Origin: Telmatobacter sp. DSM 110680
GTDB lineage: Bacteria; Acidobacteriota; Terriglobia; Terriglobales; Acidobacteriaceae
Reading direction: 5' to 3'
DNA length: 64,000 bases
Assembly: GCF_039994875.1 (NCBI RefSeq)
Contig: NZ_CP121196.1
Location: 3,286,001-3,350,000, forward strand
The notes beneath the pieces are model-generated. The model had not been told where the DNA came from and searched no databases. It saw nothing but the letters and a program-made list of their open reading frames with translations. Within the stretch, counting starts at the first letter, position 1, and the number at the start of each line of letters is the position of its first letter. Below, piece by piece: positions 17,429-26,642 of the stretch. The translations under genes were made by a program, and so were the position numbers.

Positions 17429-19570
17429 ATGTCAGATAACAACCAGAGAGGAAGTTTGAGGCCGCTCAACATTTACCTGGGCGACCTTACCTATACCACT
17501 CTTTCCCTTGCCACCGACGCATTCCCCCTCAACATAGGATTTATTGCGGCCTACGCGCAGAAAATCTTTGGCGGTGAAATCAATTTAAAACTCTTCAAGT
17601 ACATTGACGACCTGGATCAAGCCATCAATGAGCGGCCCCCTGACATCCTGGGTTTGACGAACTATCCGTGGAATTTCCATGTGGGACAGGAGATGTTCAG
17701 GATGACGCGGGCAGTTTCGCCGGCGACAATCTGCGTAATGGGGGGGCCAAATATTCCTCTTGAGGATGAAGATCGCACCCAGTTCATTAAACGCAACTCC
17801 TTGATCGATTTTTACGCGTACCTTGAAGGGGAGGAGGCTTTTGCAGAACTCGTGAAGCGCGCGATGGAAACTGGCGTCGACCGCGCAAAGATGAAAGAGA
17901 CTCCAATCGATGGATTTGTTCACAGGTTGAGTGATACAGAGGTTATGAAGGGCGCAATGCTGACTCGTCGTCGAATCCTCGATGAGATTCCGTCGCCGTA
18001 CCTCACTGGATTTATGGACAAGTTCTTCGACGGCAAACTCGCTCCGATGCTGGAGACAAATCGTGGATGTCCATTTTCATGTACTTTCTGTCACGAAGGC
18101 AACCAACTCATCTCGAAGGTTAACTTTTTCAGTGTAGATCGCATCAAGGACGAACTGGACTACATTGCCGCCGCAGTGCGAAAAGCTCCGATCTTAACCT
18201 CGCATTTGATGTTCGCTGATCCAAACTTTGCAATGTATGAGCGAGACTACGAGATCGTTGAACACATTGAAGGCATCCAGCAAAAGCAAAACTGGCCCCG
18301 CTCGATTTTCGCCTCAACCGGCAAGAATAAGAAAGAGCGTATTGCCAAGGCTCTTCGGAAGCTGAATGGCACTCTGTCAATGTGGATGTCTGTGCAATCC
18401 ATGGATCCGGTTGTGCTCCATGAGATTCAGCGCGATAACATCAGCACCTCGGAGATGATCGCATTAGCAGGCGTATATCAAGAGCTGGGTCTGCCGACGT
18501 TTTCGGAACTCATACTTGGTCTGCCTGGAGATTCGTACGAGCGTCATGTAAAGTCGATTTCTCAAGTTGTAGAGGCCGGGATTAACGTCGTGGAGGTTTA
18601 TTCATGCATGTTGCTGAATGGAACCAAACTCGTCACAGCATTCAGCAGGGCAACTCACAACATCGGCTCCCATTTCAGAATTCTGCCACGTGATTTCGGT
18701 AAGCTGCAGAACGGGCGCATCGCTGTCGAAATCGAAGAAGTTATTACCTCGACCAATACACTATCGTTTCAGGACTACCAGGATGCCAGAAAGCTGCATT
18801 TGATGGTCGCAGTTGTGTATAACGGTGGCGGACTTAGCCCTTTGCTGAGGTTTATGCGGCAAAATAAGGTCCCAATCATCGGTTTGCTTCAAAGGTTAGT
18901 AACGAATATCAGGGAGGCGCCGGCTTCAGTTCAGGCAGTCTTCGATTCGTTTGTACGACTAACCAAGGATGAACTCTGGGAGTCTGAAGAGTCACTCCGT
19001 GCGTATATTTATGCAGAAAACAACTACGAGAAACTACTCACGGGTGAGATCGGTATCAATCTGATTCAGGTCCACACAGCCATGAGCCTCGCGGTGATCG
19101 ACGAGTGGGTGGAGTACATTTTCCAAACTGCGGAAGCAATGTTTGGCGAAGAGGTCCGTGCTCATGTCGGTGAGGCTGAAATCCTCGACGATATCAGAGT
19201 TTTCTGTGAAGGACGGGTTCACAACATTTTCGGCGACGATCGTAACGAGGACTGTCCCAGCGTGGAACTGCATTATGACATCGCAAGGTGGATGCGAAGC
19301 CCGCTCGCAACACCGCTTTCCGAATTCAAGTTCAAGAGTGCTGTTAGAGTCGATTTTGGATTCTCAGACGCCAAAAAAGAAGAGATGGCGGCGCAGATTA
19401 AGCGATACGGTACAACGGCTACAGGGATAGGGAGGATTTTGATACAAATGGGCCGCGACCGCATCTGGCGTGAGCCGTCGTCGCTACCCGCGGTGAGTCG
19501 ATCCAACGAATTACAGAGCAGTGTTCAAACAGCCATTCAACGCGCCAACGTGCTAGTGGAGCCCTCGTAA
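17429..19570 (+). CDS. Radical SAM protein with N-terminal B12-binding-like domain
   Basis: A 713-residue protein. Residues 15 to about 175 form a cobalamin-binding-like flavodoxin fold (FPLNIGFIAAYA, ILGLTNYPWN, ICVMGGPNIPL, YLEGEEAFAEL) that lacks the DxHxxG motif, as in many B12-radical SAM enzymes. The radical SAM cluster Cys residues are 214, 218 and 221 (CPFSCTFC), followed by a TIM-barrel with SMWMSVQSMD and LILGLPGDSYE. About 300 further residues are helical and unassigned. GGAGG precedes the ATG at good spacing. It is inserted between neuB and neuC and so may modify the nonulosonic acid or another residue of the glycan, for example by C-methylation or a rearrangement; this is inference. 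Confidence 0.85.
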   Translation: MSDNNQRGSLRPLNIYLGDLTYTTLSLATDAFPLNIGFIAAYAQKIFGGEINLKLFKYIDDLDQAINERPPDILGLTNYPWNFHVGQEMFRMTRAVSPATICVMGGPNIPLEDEDRTQFIKRNSLIDFYAYLEGEEAFAELVKRAMETGVDRAKMKETPIDGFVHRLSDTEVMKGAMLTRRRILDEIPSPYLTGFMDKFFDGKLAPMLETNRGCPFSCTFCHEGNQLISKVNFFSVDRIKDELDYIAAAVRKAPILTSHLMFADPNFAMYERDYEIVEHIEGIQQKQNWPRSIFASTGKNKKERIAKALRKLNGTLSMWMSVQSMDPVVLHEIQRDNISTSEMIALAGVYQELGLPTFSELILGLPGDSYERHVKSISQVVEAGINVVEVYSCMLLNGTKLVTAFSRATHNIGSHFRILPRDFGKLQNGRIAVEIEEVITSTNTLSFQDYQDARKLHLMVAVVYNGGGLSPLLRFMRQNKVPIIGLLQRLVTNIREAPASVQAVFDSFVRLTKDELWESEESLRAYIYAENNYEKLLTGEIGINLIQVHTAMSLAVIDEWVEYIFQTAEAMFGEEVRAHVGEAEILDDIRVFCEGRVHNIFGDDRNEDCPSVELHYDIARWMRSPLATPLSEFKFKSAVRVDFGFSDAKKEEMAAQIKRYGTTATGIGRILIQMGRDRIWREPSSLPAVSRSNELQSSVQTAIQRANVLVEPS

Positions 19571-19634
19571 GCGGGTGGAAGCTTGGCACATTTCCGCGCG
19601 CCATCTTTGAAGCGCCGTATAAGGAATAGTTGAC

Positions 19635-20813
19635 GTGACAAGGCGTAAGATCTGTGTGGTCACCACGAGCCGGGCAGACTTCGGGCTGCTTCAGAAGTTG
19701 ATGCAGTGCATTGATGCTGATCGGGCGCTCGAGCTTCAGGTGATTGCATCAGGTATGCATTTGGCTGCGAAGTTTGGGCGGACTGTGCGAGAGATTGAGG
19801 CTGCAGGTATTAAGGTTGACCGGAAGATCAAACTAAGTCTCATTGGCGGATCAGCTCTAGCCAACGCAAAATCCATTGGAGTGGGCATCCCTCGCTTCGG
19901 AGACGCTTTCACGGAGTTGCGACCTGCGATTGTCGTTTTGCTTGGGGACCGATTTGAGATATTGGCACCCGCGACCGCCGCCCTCATGCTTCAGATTCCA
20001 ATTGCGCATATCCATGGCGGTGAACGCAGTGAGGGTGCGATCGACGAGTCCATTCGCCATGCGATTACGAAGATGGCGGCACTCCATTTTGCCGCGACCG
20101 AGACATACCGGCGTCGAATCATTCAAATGGGAGAATCGCCCAAACAGGTTTTTAACTTTGGCGCTCCGGGACTCGATCAGCTGTACGACTGTGGCTTGCT
20201 GACCCGGGTACAACTTGAAGAAGAGCTTGGACTAAGTCTCCAGGAGCCAGTTGCACTTGTCACCTATCATCCCGTGACTCGAAATTCTGAAAGCACTGAG
20301 GTACAAATTAAGTCTCTGGTTGGCGCCATAAGGGCCAGCGGTCTGAAAGCAGTATTCACCATGGCTAACGCAGACGCACAGGGGTCTTTAATTAACATTC
20401 GCTTGCAGGCCGCATGCGCGCAGAATCCAGAACGCTTCAAATGGATACCTCACCTGGGGCATCGCCGCTATCTGAGTTGCCTTAAGCACTTCACACTCAT
20501 GGTGGGGAACTCCTCAAGCGGCTTGATCGAAGCTCCTTCCTTCCGACTGCCTGTTGTGAATATAGGCGAGAGACAGAGAGGGCGGGTTCGATCTCCAAAT
20601 GTCATTGATGTCCGATGCAGTCAGGCGGCGATTCAACATGGAATTAAGCGGGCGACCTCCCCACGCTTTCGCCATTTGTTGCGCGGAATGCGTAATCCAT
20701 ATGACCGCTTCCATGATGGGCTTGCGAGCGAGAGGATCAAGGACATTCTAAAATCGGTTGAAGTATCAGGCGACTTATTAACAAAGCGATTCTACGATTT
20801 GCCGCGAAAATGA
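19635..20813 (+). CDS. neuC: UDP/GDP-N-acetylglucosamine 2-epimerase, hydrolysing (NeuC/LegG family)
   Basis: Hydrolyses and epimerises a nucleotide-linked N-acetylhexosamine to the free manno-configured sugar used by NeuB. The protein has 392 residues, the usual length. Motifs include SRADFGLLQKLM, VVLLGDRFEILAPATAA, the catalytic HIHGGE...EGAIDESIRHAITKMA block, and MVGNSSSGLIEAP near the C-terminus. The start is a GTG preceded by AAGGAA. In legionaminic-type pathways the substrate is a 2,4-diacetamido sugar (LegG), in sialic acid pathways UDP-GlcNAc. The choice here is open. Confidence 0.92.
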   Translation: MTRRKICVVTTSRADFGLLQKLMQCIDADRALELQVIASGMHLAAKFGRTVREIEAAGIKVDRKIKLSLIGGSALANAKSIGVGIPRFGDAFTELRPAIVVLLGDRFEILAPATAALMLQIPIAHIHGGERSEGAIDESIRHAITKMAALHFAATETYRRRIIQMGESPKQVFNFGAPGLDQLYDCGLLTRVQLEEELGLSLQEPVALVTYHPVTRNSESTEVQIKSLVGAIRASGLKAVFTMANADAQGSLINIRLQAACAQNPERFKWIPHLGHRRYLSCLKHFTLMVGNSSSGLIEAPSFRLPVVNIGERQRGRVRSPNVIDVRCSQAAIQHGIKRATSPRFRHLLRGMRNPYDRFHDGLASERIKDILKSVEVSGDLLTKRFYDLPRK

Positions 20814-20876
20814 TTGTAGACAAGCCAACCAGCAGGCAGTTGTTTGAAAGTGCCGGAAACATGCGAGACGATACTC

Positions 20877-21968
20877 ATGAATGAAGAGATTAAGCCGTTT
20901 TTAGTCCCTCAGACGCACACCATCCGGCAGGCAATGGAGAAGTTAGAGAAGAACGAGGAAAAGATTGCCTTTGTCGTCGATGAGGAATCAAGGCTTGTAG
21001 GTTCACTGACAGATGGTGACATCCGCCGGTGGATTCTCTCGGACGGTGATTTAAAGGCGCAGGTAATTCGAGTATGTAATCGCGAACCCCGCGTGGCCGA
21101 GGAGGGTTTTGGAGTTGAACAGGTTCGCGCTGAAATGCTAAATGGCAATTTCGGATGCGTTCCTGTTGTGAATTCTGAGCGCGAGATTGTGCGGCTCGTA
21201 TTTTGGAAAGATCTTTTTCATGGCGAAGTCGCAACGAAACCGAAGAAACGTCTCGATTTGCCGGTTGTCATCATGGCCGGCGGCCTCGGGACTCGCTTAG
21301 CGCCCTTCACCAACGTCCTACCAAAGCCTCTCATCCCTGTAGGCGACCGAACTGTGATCGAAGTGATTATTGACCAGTTTGTCGCCTACGGATTAGCTCG
21401 GTTTCACCTTTCGATTAACTACAAGGCGAAGATTCTCAAATCCTTTTTTGAGGAGTTGGCCCCAACCTACTCAGTAGTATTCTTGGAAGAGAAGGAACCA
21501 CGTGGGACGGCTGGTGGCCTCAGAGCGCTGTATAAGGCAACTCCAGAGAACTTGATTGTCACGAATTGCGACATCGTTATTCAGACGGATCTGGCAGAGC
21601 TGGTATCCTTTCATGTTGACAATAACTACGACCTGACTCTCGTTGCCTCTCTCAAGGAGTATCGCATTCCATACGGAATTTGCGAGTTGGGTAAACACGG
21701 CAGTTTGGCTCGCATTACTGAGAAGCCACAGTACAGCTTCCTTGTGAATACGGGTATGTATGTCGTACGGCGCGACCGGCTAAATCTAATTCCGGAAGAA
21801 ACTCGGTGCGATATGACCGATTTCATTGAAGAAATACAGAAGTCTGGTGGAAGCATTGGAGTTTTTCCTATCAGCGAAAACGCCTGGGTCGACACCGGGG
21901 AATGGGTCGAATACCGCAAGGCGGTCGACAGTCTTGGCAGACTGGGCTCCCGAGGTTCCGCAGAGTGA
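20877..21968 (+). CDS. Sugar nucleotidyltransferase with N-terminal CBS pair (PtmE-like)
   Basis: A protein of about 363 residues. Two CBS motifs at roughly residues 5-115 (IRQAMEKLEKNEEKIAFVVD, VGSLTDGDIRRWIL, GCVPVVNSEREI) precede an NTP-transferase domain with the pyrophosphorylase signature MAGGLGTRLAPFTNVLPKPL near residue 131. This architecture is that of Campylobacter PtmE, which makes the GDP-linked glucosamine precursor of legionaminic acid. Gene order neuB-neuC-ptmE-like-neuA also agrees with the Campylobacter ptm locus. An upstream TTG (20844) would add 11 residues. Family assignment is firm; the nucleotide and sugar are inferred from context. Confidence 0.85.
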   Translation: MNEEIKPFLVPQTHTIRQAMEKLEKNEEKIAFVVDEESRLVGSLTDGDIRRWILSDGDLKAQVIRVCNREPRVAEEGFGVEQVRAEMLNGNFGCVPVVNSEREIVRLVFWKDLFHGEVATKPKKRLDLPVVIMAGGLGTRLAPFTNVLPKPLIPVGDRTVIEVIIDQFVAYGLARFHLSINYKAKILKSFFEELAPTYSVVFLEEKEPRGTAGGLRALYKATPENLIVTNCDIVIQTDLAELVSFHVDNNYDLTLVASLKEYRIPYGICELGKHGSLARITEKPQYSFLVNTGMYVVRRDRLNLIPEETRCDMTDFIEEIQKSGGSIGVFPISENAWVDTGEWVEYRKAVDSLGRLGSRGSAE

Positions 21969-21990
21969 TCAAGCAAGCCAGGTACATCTC

Positions 21991-22695
21991 ATGTTGAACG
22001 GAAAGCGTGTCATCGCGGTCATTCCCGCACGAGGGGGAAGCAAGTCGGTCCCCGGAAAGAACATCCGACCGCTCGCGGGCACCCCGTTGATTGCCTGGTC
22101 GATAGTGATCGCGAAGCAGGTTCAAGAGATCGACCGCGTAATAGTCTCCACTGACGATGACAAGATCGCTGATGTCAGCCGCCAATTCGCCGCTGAAGTG
22201 TATCCTCGCCCAGTCGAGTTGGCGACGGATGATGCCCTTGTAATCGACGCGCTCAAAGATCTGGTTTGTACGCTTAAGGCAGAGCAGGAGTCTGCGGAGG
22301 TTCTTGTAATCCTCGAGCCAACCTGCCCTTTTCGGTCTGTTGCAGACGTGAGGGAGTGCTTGAGCTTTTTTTCAACTGATGAGTATGATTGCGCCGCTAC
22401 CTTCTGCACCGCCGAGTTGAATCCGCATAGGGCGTGGAGGATCAACGGACGAAGGCCTGAGGTGTTCATTCCAGGGGCAATACCCTGGCTTCCACGGCAG
22501 CAGTTGCCAGAGGCATATCAATTGAATGGCGCCGTTTACGCGGTACGAATTGCAGGGTTGATGGTCTCATCGCAGTCGATCCTATTCGGTCGAATTGGGG
22601 CAGTCAAAATGCCGCGGGAACGATCCATCGACATTAACGATCCCATCGATTTTCTTTTAGCCGAACAATTTGCTGTGGAAAGATCTCATGCGTAG
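21991..22695 (+). CDS. neuA: CMP-nonulosonic acid cytidylyltransferase (NeuA/LegF/PtmB family)
   Basis: Activates the nonulosonic acid with CTP. The N-terminal CTP-binding segment IAVIPARGGSKSVPGKNIRPL (residues 7-27) is diagnostic, and LEPTCPFRSVADV plus the terminal SIDINDPIDFLLAE complete the family pattern. At 234 residues it is a normal stand-alone synthetase. The open frame runs further upstream into the preceding gene, but the ATG chosen has an AGG ribosome site and matches the family N-terminus. Its stop overlaps the start of the following SDR gene by 8 bp. Confidence 0.92.
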   Translation: MLNGKRVIAVIPARGGSKSVPGKNIRPLAGTPLIAWSIVIAKQVQEIDRVIVSTDDDKIADVSRQFAAEVYPRPVELATDDALVIDALKDLVCTLKAEQESAEVLVILEPTCPFRSVADVRECLSFFSTDEYDCAATFCTAELNPHRAWRINGRRPEVFIPGAIPWLPRQQLPEAYQLNGAVYAVRIAGLMVSSQSILFGRIGAVKMPRERSIDINDPIDFLLAEQFAVERSHA

Positions 22696-23431
22696 AGTGC
22701 TTCTAATAACGGGTGCAAGCAGCGGAGTAGGTCTTTCACTTGCCAAGCACCTCAGTAATAGGTATGAAGTTGTTGCGGTCGCCAGGCGCGAAGAACGCAT
22801 GCAGGAGGAGTTGGGAAAGCTGCGTGTAACCCTCCGGCAAACCGATTTGAGCGACCCCGTGCAAGTGTCGTCGCTTGTGGATTGGTTGAACTCCGAGTAC
22901 GGGCATATTCCCTATGTCATCAATAACGCTGGAGTGAACATGCGTAGCCCAGTCGACGTCCTTGATGCCGACCAGCTGAACCGTAGCATGATGGTCAACG
23001 CGCTTGCTCCGTTCGCGATACTTCATGGGCTTTTGCCCGGAATGAAAACGAACAATTTCGGTAGAGTCATCAATATCACCTCCGGCGCTCCCCTGAATTG
23101 CTTCCCGGAATATAGTGCCTACAGCGCGTCGAAAGCAGCGTTAAACGCCATCACTGTCACCTGCGCAAAAGAATGCGCCGAGCTCAACATCCGCATAAAT
23201 CTGATGAGTCCTGGGCCAGTACGAACAGAAATGGCGCCAAACGCCACAATGGATCCGTCGGCATGCCATCCGACGGTCGACTATCTCCTCGGGTTAGGGG
23301 AACACGGACCAACCGGGCGATTTTTCTGGCTCGGATATGAGATACCGCTCTTTCCAAATCTTGAAGGCATTGACTGGATGGGTGGCAAAGCGGACTCCCG
23401 ATTCAAGAACGTGCTTGAGGCACCCGAATGA
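22688..23431 (+). CDS. SDR family oxidoreductase of the nonulosonic acid module
   Basis: A 247-residue short-chain dehydrogenase. TGASSGVG at residues 8-15 binds NAD(P), VINNAGVN is the stabilising motif, and the catalytic YSAYSASK supplies Tyr and Lys after the Ser of NITSGAP. The last 45 residues (from about ATMDPSACHP) are a divergent cap with a GRFFWLGYEIPLFPN stretch. It overlaps neuA by 8 bp and the next gene by 4 bp (ATGA), so it is translationally coupled to both. Substrate unknown; coupling suggests a sugar of the nonulosonic acid pathway. Confidence 0.85.
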   Translation: MRRVLLITGASSGVGLSLAKHLSNRYEVVAVARREERMQEELGKLRVTLRQTDLSDPVQVSSLVDWLNSEYGHIPYVINNAGVNMRSPVDVLDADQLNRSMMVNALAPFAILHGLLPGMKTNNFGRVINITSGAPLNCFPEYSAYSASKAALNAITVTCAKECAELNIRINLMSPGPVRTEMAPNATMDPSACHPTVDYLLGLGEHGPTGRFFWLGYEIPLFPNLEGIDWMGGKADSRFKNVLEAPE

Positions 23432-24348
23432 AGCGAATCGCGATCATTGGTTGCAGTGAAGGAAACGGACATCCCTTCTCTTATAGTTCGATCATCAACG
23501 GATATTCCGACGAAAACTTGGCCAACTCGGGATGGCCTGGAATATATGAGTATGTTCGCCGGCGCGATCCTTCAGAGTTTGGAATAGATGGGATAAAGAT
23601 CACCCACGCATGGACTCAGCACCGCGAGGTCACCGAAAAACTCTGCAAGGCTTGTCGTATCCCCGACATGGTCGATCATCCGCAAGAACTGATCGGTAAG
23701 GTTGATGCGGTAATTATTGCGCGCGATGACTACGAGACGCACTTCGAATTGGCGATACCCTTGCTGAGAGCAGGCTTGTACGTTTTTGTCGACAAGCCTC
23801 TGAGTCTTGAAGCCTCCGAACTGCGAGCGTTCAGGCCGTATCTCGAAAAAGGTCAGTTGATGTCCTGCTCTGGTATGCGATACGCGCGCGAACTAGATGA
23901 GCCGCGCGCAGATTTAGCCGCATACGGACGAGTAAAATTGATTAGAGGTGCTATCGTCCTCTCCTGGGAGAAATACGGTGTTCATTTGCTTGACGCCGCA
24001 TTGGGCGTTACGCCCGCACATCCTGTTTCTGTGAGGATGCTGCCATCGGATCACGCCTCTGCAGCCGTGCGTCTGGATGACGGCGCCCTGATTCAGATTG
24101 ATGCTTTGGGCGAAAGTGCACGGACATTTCATTTGGAGATATTTGGTTCGCAGCGCAACGGAACGTTTGATATTACAGACAATTTTTCGATGTTTCGTAG
24201 AATGCTATGGCATTTCAGTGAGTCCATTCGCACAGACCAGCCGGCGATCGAGCCTGAAAGGACCCTGGAAATCATGCGCGTTTTGATTGCTGGTCAAATC
24301 GCCCAAAAAGAAAACAGGGAAGTATTTATCAATGAACTCTCGTTATAG
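23428..24348 (+). CDS. Gfo/Idh/MocA family oxidoreductase
   Basis: A 306-residue NAD(P)-dependent sugar oxidoreductase-like protein. The N-terminal strand RIAIIGCSEGNGHPF replaces the usual GxGxxG by a GCSEGNG loop, while VDAVIIARDDYETHFELAIPLLRAGLYVFVDKPL keeps the family's nicotinamide-side motif (DKP in place of the common EKP). The C-terminal half is the substrate domain. ATGA overlap with the upstream SDR and a 17-bp overlap with the downstream SDR place it firmly in the nonulosonic acid operon. By position it corresponds to the gene between the cytidylyltransferase and the last SDR in flagellin-modification loci; its reaction is not known to me. Confidence 0.82.
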   Translation: MKRIAIIGCSEGNGHPFSYSSIINGYSDENLANSGWPGIYEYVRRRDPSEFGIDGIKITHAWTQHREVTEKLCKACRIPDMVDHPQELIGKVDAVIIARDDYETHFELAIPLLRAGLYVFVDKPLSLEASELRAFRPYLEKGQLMSCSGMRYARELDEPRADLAAYGRVKLIRGAIVLSWEKYGVHLLDAALGVTPAHPVSVRMLPSDHASAAVRLDDGALIQIDALGESARTFHLEIFGSQRNGTFDITDNFSMFRRMLWHFSESIRTDQPAIEPERTLEIMRVLIAGQIAQKENREVFINELSL

Positions 24349-25156
24349 GAATCTCTTTGAGTTGAATGGCAAGACCGCCGTAGTTACAGGCGCGGTCGGC
24401 ATACTTGGCCAAAGGTTTTGCCGGGGCCTCGCAGAGTTTGGCGCGCAGGTCGCTGTGGTTGATCTGGAACTGGATCGTTGTGCGGCCTTCGCGGATGAAC
24501 TTGAGCGTGATTACGGCACCCATGCACTCGGAGTGGCTTGTGATGTGTCGCATCCAGAATCTGTCGCGAACATGGTTAGTCAAGTTGTGAAGCGCTTTGG
24601 AACAATCGACGTCTTGCACAATAATGCCGCTTCCAAGTCCGCTGATCTTGACGCTTTCTTCGCCACTACCGAGGAATATTCACTTCAAGAATGGCGAAGA
24701 ATCATGTCAGTCAATATTGATGGCATGTTCCTAGTAGCACAAGCAGTTGGCGGCCAGATGCAGAAACAGGGAACAGGGGGCAGCATCATACAAACCGCTT
24801 CAATTTATGGTCTTCTTTCATCGGACAAACGAATCTACGAGGGCTCGCACTACCTTGGACGTCAGATCAGCAATCCGGCCGTGTATTCAACATCCAAGGC
24901 CGCAGTCGTTGGTCTAACGCGGTACCTTGCAGGAAACTGGGGTGATAAAGGGATTCGGGTCAACGCACTCGTCCCGGGAGGCGTAGAGAGCGGGCAAAAC
25001 GACACGTTCAAGTCCCGTTATTCTGCCCGCATTCCGTTGGCGCGCATGGCCCAACCAGACGAAATGGTCGGTGCACTTGTCTATCTGGCGTCTGACGCAT
25101 CAAGTTACGTCACCGGGCACTGTCTCGTTGTCGACGGGGGCCTTAGCGCTTGGTAA
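24332..25156 (+). CDS. SDR family oxidoreductase (PtmA-like)
   Basis: A 274-residue short-chain dehydrogenase. The cofactor site VTGAVGILGQRF lacks the first usual Gly spacing but matches the branch that includes the flagellin modification protein PtmA. HNNAA replaces NNAG, the catalytic YSTSKAAVVGLTRYLA follows, and VTGHCLVVDGGLSAW is a classical SDR C-terminus. The ATG lies inside the preceding gene's end with an AGGGAAG ribosome site. It closes the run of tightly packed nonulosonic acid genes; 207 bp without a recognisable feature follow before the next acyltransferase. Confidence 0.87.
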   Translation: MNSRYRNLFELNGKTAVVTGAVGILGQRFCRGLAEFGAQVAVVDLELDRCAAFADELERDYGTHALGVACDVSHPESVANMVSQVVKRFGTIDVLHNNAASKSADLDAFFATTEEYSLQEWRRIMSVNIDGMFLVAQAVGGQMQKQGTGGSIIQTASIYGLLSSDKRIYEGSHYLGRQISNPAVYSTSKAAVVGLTRYLAGNWGDKGIRVNALVPGGVESGQNDTFKSRYSARIPLARMAQPDEMVGALVYLASDASSYVTGHCLVVDGGLSAW

Positions 25157-25363
25157 ATGGTTGGCTAAGCCGCCCGAATCAGAAACGTATTTGAGTCTTA
25201 GCAAAGCCTCCACGATAGAAAATACTTAGATTACTTCTGCGGGCTCGTTGGTCAATTCTTACTGGCTAGTTACCCTGGTCATCTTCATTTTTCTGATTTT
25301 ATCCCGTTATATAAGGCCCTGAGGAAATCGGGGCGTCAGGAGAACCATATTCCAATCGTGGGC

Positions 25364-26623
25364 ATGGATACCTACAATAAAAGCTTCACTTTTGACCGGA
25401 GCAAGGATTGGAGTAAACCGATAACCTCGGTGCGTTTTCTTGCGGCCGTTTATATCATCGCGTTTCATTGGATTCGTCTAATGCCGATCCGAGAGCTCAG
25501 TGGATTCGGCTTTCGTTTTGCTGCGGCTCTTGGAGGAGTAGGTTTCTTCTATTTTCTTTCCGGCTTTGTCCTTGCCTGGGTCTATCTACGTCCGTCGCAG
25601 CCAATTGACAAGAGAAGGTTTTTCGTGGCGCGATTTGCGCGGGTCTATCCTGTGTTCTTGTTGACACTTGTTGCCGATTTACCGTGGTTCTTTGCTTCCC
25701 ACGTAGCCACTTTAGGTTATCAAGCTGCACTTGCCAAAACTGGCTCTACGTTCGCCGCTAGCCTGTTGTTGCTCCAAGCGTGGTATTCGGGCTTTTGGGG
25801 AATGGATACTCCAAATTGGTCTCTGTCAGCGGAAGCGTTTTTCTATGTGCTGTTTCCTTTTCTTGGAGTTTGGATCTGGTCGCTCCGGTCCAAATGGACC
25901 TGGGTTTCCATCTTTCTGGTTTACATTGGCGGCCAAACTTTGGTCGTACTTGTATTGGCTGCGGCGATAGCCCATCATGCTTCGTCTCTTGGCTTGGAGT
26001 CTCTCCTTTATCTTCCGCCATTGCACGTTTCAACTTTCATTCTCGGAATTCTAATGGCCAGGTTACAAGTGTCATCAATTGAAAGGTACGGCACCGGCCC
26101 GCTTGCGCCATGGGCGATTTATTCTGCCCTAGGCGCGGGGCTTGCAATCTGTTTCGGGGTTGCGCATTTCACTTCAGATAAGTTTGATAATTCTATGCAA
26201 GGCAGCATATTGCTGCGTGACGGAAGCATGGCCCCGCTTTTTTGTGTAATTGTGTGGGCACTTTCAAGTGGGAGCACGGTTGTTTCACGATTGTTGAGCG
26301 TCAAGTGGCTGGTATTCCTCGGCAATTGCAGCTTTGGTCTATATCTGATTCACCTGCCGATCCTGCATGTTCTCGGTCCGGCAATGCAGCCGTTACTGTG
26401 GGGTCGGTCTCATAGCGAGTTTTGGCTTTTCTACATCCTTCTATTCCTTCTTTATCTAGCGTTGTGTATTCCAGTCTCCATTGCGAGTTTCTATTGGGTT
26501 GAAACTCCTGCGCGCCGATGGATCTCAGTACGATTCAACGCCAGGCGCAGCGAATCTTTGGAAGCTGGTTTCCCAGTTGGAGCCTCAGCCGAGTCGAAGA
26601 TCGTTCAGGGTCTTAAGGCTTAA
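25364..26623 (+). CDS. Acyltransferase 3 family membrane protein
   Basis: A 419-residue multi-span O-acyltransferase with the family order ITSVRFLAAVYIIAFHWIR (conserved Arg and His), GVGFFYFLSGFVLAW, FVARFARVYPVFLL and WSLSAEAFFYVLFP. It differs clearly in sequence from the first acyltransferase at 1205, so the two probably modify different positions or sugars. A GTG 6 bp upstream (25358) is a possible start. The C-terminal 40 residues are basic and cytoplasmic-looking. Confidence 0.85.
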   Translation: MDTYNKSFTFDRSKDWSKPITSVRFLAAVYIIAFHWIRLMPIRELSGFGFRFAAALGGVGFFYFLSGFVLAWVYLRPSQPIDKRRFFVARFARVYPVFLLTLVADLPWFFASHVATLGYQAALAKTGSTFAASLLLLQAWYSGFWGMDTPNWSLSAEAFFYVLFPFLGVWIWSLRSKWTWVSIFLVYIGGQTLVVLVLAAAIAHHASSLGLESLLYLPPLHVSTFILGILMARLQVSSIERYGTGPLAPWAIYSALGAGLAICFGVAHFTSDKFDNSMQGSILLRDGSMAPLFCVIVWALSSGSTVVSRLLSVKWLVFLGNCSFGLYLIHLPILHVLGPAMQPLLWGRSHSEFWLFYILLFLLYLALCIPVSIASFYWVETPARRWISVRFNARRSESLEAGFPVGASAESKIVQGLKA

Positions 26624-26642
26624 AGCCTGTTGCAGACACCAT

